A stretch of 15,139 nucleotides of DNA, from contig JBEAOO010000099.1 of NCBI GenBank assembly GCA_041164825.1, positions 1 to 15,139 of the forward strand, written 5' to 3'. Below the pieces are notes generated by a model that did not search any database, was not told where the DNA came from, and saw only the letters and a list, made by a program, of their open reading frames with translations. Made by a program: the position numbers and the translations under genes. Shown piece after piece: positions 12,466-15,139 of the stretch (position 1 is its first letter; the number at the start of each line of letters is the position of its first letter). The DNA is from JBEAOO01 sp041164825. GTDB lineage: Bacteria; Pseudomonadota; Gammaproteobacteria; Burkholderiales; Burkholderiaceae_C.

Positions 12466-14382
12466 ATGCGTCGTTCCATCGCCACCGTTTCCCTGTCCGG
12501 CATGCTGCGCGAAAAGCTGCAGGCCATTGCCGCCGCGCACTTCGATGGCGTGGAGATTTTTGAGAACGACCTGCTGCAGTTCTCGGGCAAGCCGCAAGAG
12601 GTCAAGGCCATGGCCGATGACCTGGGCTTGGCGATTGACATGTTCCAGCCCTTCCGCGACTTTGATGGCAGCACGCCCGCCCAAGTGGCGCGCAGCCTGG
12701 ACCGCGTGGAGCGCAAGTTTGATTTGATGGACCAGCTCGGCACCGACCTGCTGCTGGTCTGCTCCAGCGTGCAGCCCGATGCCTTGGGCGACCCCGCCCG
12801 CCTGGCCGAGCAGTTTGCGCAACTGGCCGAAGCGGCCGGCCGCCGCGGCAAGCGCATCGCCTATGAAGCGCTGGCCTGGGGCTCGCAAGTGAAGCTGTTT
12901 TCGCAGGCCTGGCAGGTGGTGCAGGCCGTCAACCACCCGGCCCTCGGCCTGGCGCTCGACAGCTTCCACACCCTCGCGTTGCGCGACGACCCGGCGCCCA
13001 TCCGCCAGCTGCCCGGCGACAAGATTTACTACGTGCAACTGGCAGATGCGCCGTGGGTCAACACCGACGTGCTGACCCACAGCCGGCACTACCGCTGCTT
13101 CCCCGGCCAGGGCGAGCTGAACGTGACGGGCTTCGTCTCGGCGATTTTGGACACCGGCTACACCGGCACCATCTCGCTCGAAATCTTCAACGACGAGTTC
13201 CGCTCCGCCCCGGCGCGCGCCAACGCGGTGGATGCGATGCGCTCGCTGCTGTGGCTCGAAGAACAAGTGCGCTTGAGCCGCGCTGCCGATGCACCCGCAG
13301 CGCGCGTGCCGCTGTTTGACGCACCCCCCGCCCCGGAGTTGGCCGGCTGGTCGTTCATCGAATTCGCGGTCGACACCCACGCGGCGAATCGCCTCGACGC
13401 ACAACTCACCAGCCTCGGTTTTGCGCCCATCGGCCAGCACCGCAGCAAAGACGTCACGCTCTACGGCCTGGGCGATGTGCGCATCGTGCTCAACCGCGAG
13501 CAAGAGTGTTTTTCGCGCAGCTACTTCGATCTGCACGGCACCTCGGCCTGTGCGTCGGCGCTCACCACCCGAGACCCGCAGGCGGCGATTGCCCGTGCCG
13601 AAGCGTTGGGCTGCGTGCGCGTCACCGGCCGCGTCGGCCAGGGCGAGCTCGACATCCCGGCCGTGCAAGCCCCCGACGGCAGCCTGATGTATTTTTGCCC
13701 GCCGGCCGATGCCCTAGGCCACCACGCGTTTGAAGCCGACTTCGTGATGGACGCCGCCGCCGTGGCGCATTTGGCCGCCCATGCGCCCACGCGCAGCGCC
13801 CGCATCGACCACCTGGTGCAGGCCGTGCCGGCCGGGCAGATCGACACCTCGGTGCTGTTTCAGCGTGCGGTGCTCGGCCTGCAGCCGCAGCGCAGCACGG
13901 TGCTGCACGACCCCTTCGGCATCATCCGCAGCCGCGAGATCGAGTCGCGCGACAAGCGTGTGCGCACCTCGCTCATCGTCTCGGAGCGCGACAACACCGC
14001 CATCTCGCGCTCGGTGGCGCGCTACGGCGGCGCCGGCGTGCAGCAGGTGGCCATCGAGGTGAGCGACGTGCTCGCCACCGTGGCCGCGCTGCGTGCCCAA
14101 GGCGCGCCGCTGCTGCCCGTGCCCGACAACTACTACGACGACGTGGACGCCAAGTACGCGCTGGAGCCCGCCTTCCTGGCCGCACTGCGCAGCAGCGGCG
14201 TGTTTTATGAGCGCGACGCGCAAGGCGGCGAGTTCTTGCACGCCTACGCCGCCCCGTTTGACGACCGATTCGAGTTCGAATTCATCGAGCGCCGCGGCGG
14301 CTACGACCTCTACGGCTCCACCAACTCGCCGTTCCGCCTGGCCGCGTTGGCCGAGTGGCGCAGCCAACGCGCGCCGCGCTGA
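12466..14382 (+). CDS. quiC: 3-dehydroshikimate dehydratase fused to HPPD-like domain (QuiC type)
   Basis: A 638-residue cytoplasmic two-domain protein. Residues 1-270 form a sugar-phosphate-isomerase-like TIM barrel that dehydrates 3-dehydroshikimate to protocatechuate. Metal ligands are visible as E134 (YEALAW), D165 (LALDSFH), Q191 (YYVQLAD) and E239 (ISLEIFNDEFR), the same positions I recall for Pseudomonas QuiC1. Substrate-contact segments around H168 and R207-R210 are present. Residues about 293-620 are two VOC modules like 4-hydroxyphenylpyruvate dioxygenase. There the iron triad reads H449 (IDHLVQ), Q527 (GVQQVAI, usually His) and E605 (FEFIERRG), so oxygenase activity is doubtful. 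ATG 12466 follows GAGG at 12455-12458 with 7-nt spacing. It lies 88 bp after the transporter and probably forms one transcription unit with it, controlled by the IclR regulator. Confidence 0.9.
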   Translation: MRRSIATVSLSGMLREKLQAIAAAHFDGVEIFENDLLQFSGKPQEVKAMADDLGLAIDMFQPFRDFDGSTPAQVARSLDRVERKFDLMDQLGTDLLLVCSSVQPDALGDPARLAEQFAQLAEAAGRRGKRIAYEALAWGSQVKLFSQAWQVVQAVNHPALGLALDSFHTLALRDDPAPIRQLPGDKIYYVQLADAPWVNTDVLTHSRHYRCFPGQGELNVTGFVSAILDTGYTGTISLEIFNDEFRSAPARANAVDAMRSLLWLEEQVRLSRAADAPAARVPLFDAPPAPELAGWSFIEFAVDTHAANRLDAQLTSLGFAPIGQHRSKDVTLYGLGDVRIVLNREQECFSRSYFDLHGTSACASALTTRDPQAAIARAEALGCVRVTGRVGQGELDIPAVQAPDGSLMYFCPPADALGHHAFEADFVMDAAAVAHLAAHAPTRSARIDHLVQAVPAGQIDTSVLFQRAVLGLQPQRSTVLHDPFGIIRSREIESRDKRVRTSLIVSERDNTAISRSVARYGGAGVQQVAIEVSDVLATVAALRAQGAPLLPVPDNYYDDVDAKYALEPAFLAALRSSGVFYERDAQGGEFLHAYAAPFDDRFEFEFIERRGGYDLYGSTNSPFRLAALAEWRSQRAPR

Positions 14383-14415
14383 ACGCCGCAGCCGCGGGGC
14401 GACGACAATCACCCC

Positions 14416-15139
14416 ATGGCATATGAACTTCATGACTGGCCGACCGTTCAAGGTCACGGCGAATTTGTGCGGCTGGCGCTCGAAGCCACCGCGACCCCGT
14501 ATGTGGACGTGGCGCGTGGCGACGAGGCGGCCGGGCGCGGTGTGCCCGCGCTGATGGGCGTGTTGAACGACCGCCACCTGATCACGCCGCCGTTCGCGCC
14601 GCCGTTTTTGAAAGACGGCACCATGGTGGTGGGCCAAACCGCTGCCATCCTGCATTACCTGGCACCCACGCTCAAGCTGGTGGCGCGCAGCGAGCCCTCG
14701 CGTGTGTGGACGCAGCAGATCCAGCTGACCATCGCCGACCTGGTGGACGAGGCACACGGCACGCACCACCCGATCTCGGGCGAGCTGTATTACGACGACC
14801 AGAAGCCCGAGGCGCTGCGCGCCGCGCAGCACTTCTGCCGCGATCGCCTGCCCAAGTTTCTCCACTGGTTCGAGGCCATCATCGCGCGCAACCCGGCCGG
14901 CACGCGCCACCTGGTGGCCGGCAAGCTGAGTTATGCCGATCTGTCGCTGTTCCAAGCGGTCGAGGGCTTGCGTTATGCCTTCCCCAAAGCGACCGAACGC
15001 GTGCTGGCCGGCACGCCGCACGTGGTGCAACTGTGCCGCCGCGTGGCCGAGCTGCCGCGGGTGCGCGCCTACTTGAAGAGCGAGCGCCGCATCGCGTTCA
15101 ACGAGCAGGGCATCTTCCGCTGCTACCCTGAACTGGACC
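14416..15139 (+). CDS. glutathione S-transferase family protein (3' end outside window)
   Basis: The frame is open from ATG 14416 to the end of the window, giving 241 residues, so the gene is nearly complete. Seen: an N-terminal thioredoxin-like domain with YELHDWPTVQGHGEFVRLAL, a cis-proline segment FAPPFLKDG (60-68, P63) and the glutathione-binding GQTAAILHYL (73-82). An all-helical C-terminal domain follows, with GKLSYADLSLFQAVEGLRY as the conserved N-capping/hydrophobic-staple region and a tail FNEQGIFRCYPELD. These proteins conjugate or isomerise electrophiles with glutathione in the cytoplasm. A CGACAAT-like -10 sequence at about 14403-14409 sits just before ATG with no clear Shine-Dalgarno sequence, so a short-leader or leaderless transcript is possible. 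It starts 33 bp after quiC; a link to aromatic catabolism is possible but not shown. Confidence 0.88.
   Translation, partial: MAYELHDWPTVQGHGEFVRLALEATATPYVDVARGDEAAGRGVPALMGVLNDRHLITPPFAPPFLKDGTMVVGQTAAILHYLAPTLKLVARSEPSRVWTQQIQLTIADLVDEAHGTHHPISGELYYDDQKPEALRAAQHFCRDRLPKFLHWFEAIIARNPAGTRHLVAGKLSYADLSLFQAVEGLRYAFPKATERVLAGTPHVVQLCRRVAELPRVRAYLKSERRIAFNEQGIFRCYPELD

Noticed and set aside
10758..12857. Minus-strand 699-codon frame opposite the transporter and the start of quiC
   Set aside because: It is the antisense of a clear MHS transporter and has a low-complexity His/Gly/Arg composition.
12451..15030. Long minus-strand frames opposite quiC and the GST gene
   Set aside because: They are shadows of well-supported + strand enzymes, with no domain motifs.

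Overview
The window is high-G+C DNA with the gene style of a betaproteobacterium of the order Burkholderiales, most likely family Comamonadaceae. I infer this from the protein sequences (TruD, IclR, MHS transporter, QuiC-type fusion, GST, EutR-like AraC remnant), not from a marker gene. No tRNA, rRNA, CRISPR array, intact insertion sequence or origin was seen.

Region 1 (138-2763) is the most interesting part. It is a tightly packed three-gene cassette on the + strand: an AAA/ABC-type ATPase with a C-terminal DUF3696-like region, a PIN-domain ribonuclease, and a compact Rnl2-like RNA ligase. The first two genes overlap by 4 bp (GTGA), and the third starts 5 nt after the second stops. Sampled G+C is lower (about 48-60%) than in the flanking core genes (about 65-73%), which suggests acquired DNA. 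PIN enzymes generally leave 3'-OH/5'-phosphate ends, and these are the ends Rnl2-type ligases seal, so the cassette could cut RNA and rejoin it under ATPase control. I know of no named defence or toxin system with this composition; the function is inferred.

Region 2 (2764-5741) begins with about 400 bp lacking a convincing gene but carrying a short TGCCCC tandem repeat. It is followed by truD (tRNA pseudouridine-13 synthase), a cytoplasmic DsbA-like thioredoxin-fold protein with one active-site Cys, and a small orphan ABC-type ATPase. A strong hairpin closes this block against the converging pseudogene.

Region 3 (5765-7557, - strand) is a decayed amine-catabolism locus. A copper amine oxidase (tynA-like) pseudogene lacks its N-terminus, has a frameshift, and has an internal deletion that removes the cofactor tyrosine and two copper ligands. 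Upstream of it is the C-terminal stump of an AraC/EutR-like regulator.

Region 4 (7656-9854) encodes a large secreted lipoprotein of unknown function, separated by a shared hairpin from the convergent IclR gene.

Region 5 (9918-14382) looks like a quinate/shikimate catabolic unit: an IclR-family regulator divergent from an MHS-family transporter and a QuiC-type 3-dehydroshikimate dehydratase fused to an HPPD-like domain. Together these would import a shikimate-pathway compound and convert 3-dehydroshikimate to protocatechuate. A perfect 17-bp palindrome between the divergent genes is a candidate operator. The window ends inside a glutathione S-transferase gene.
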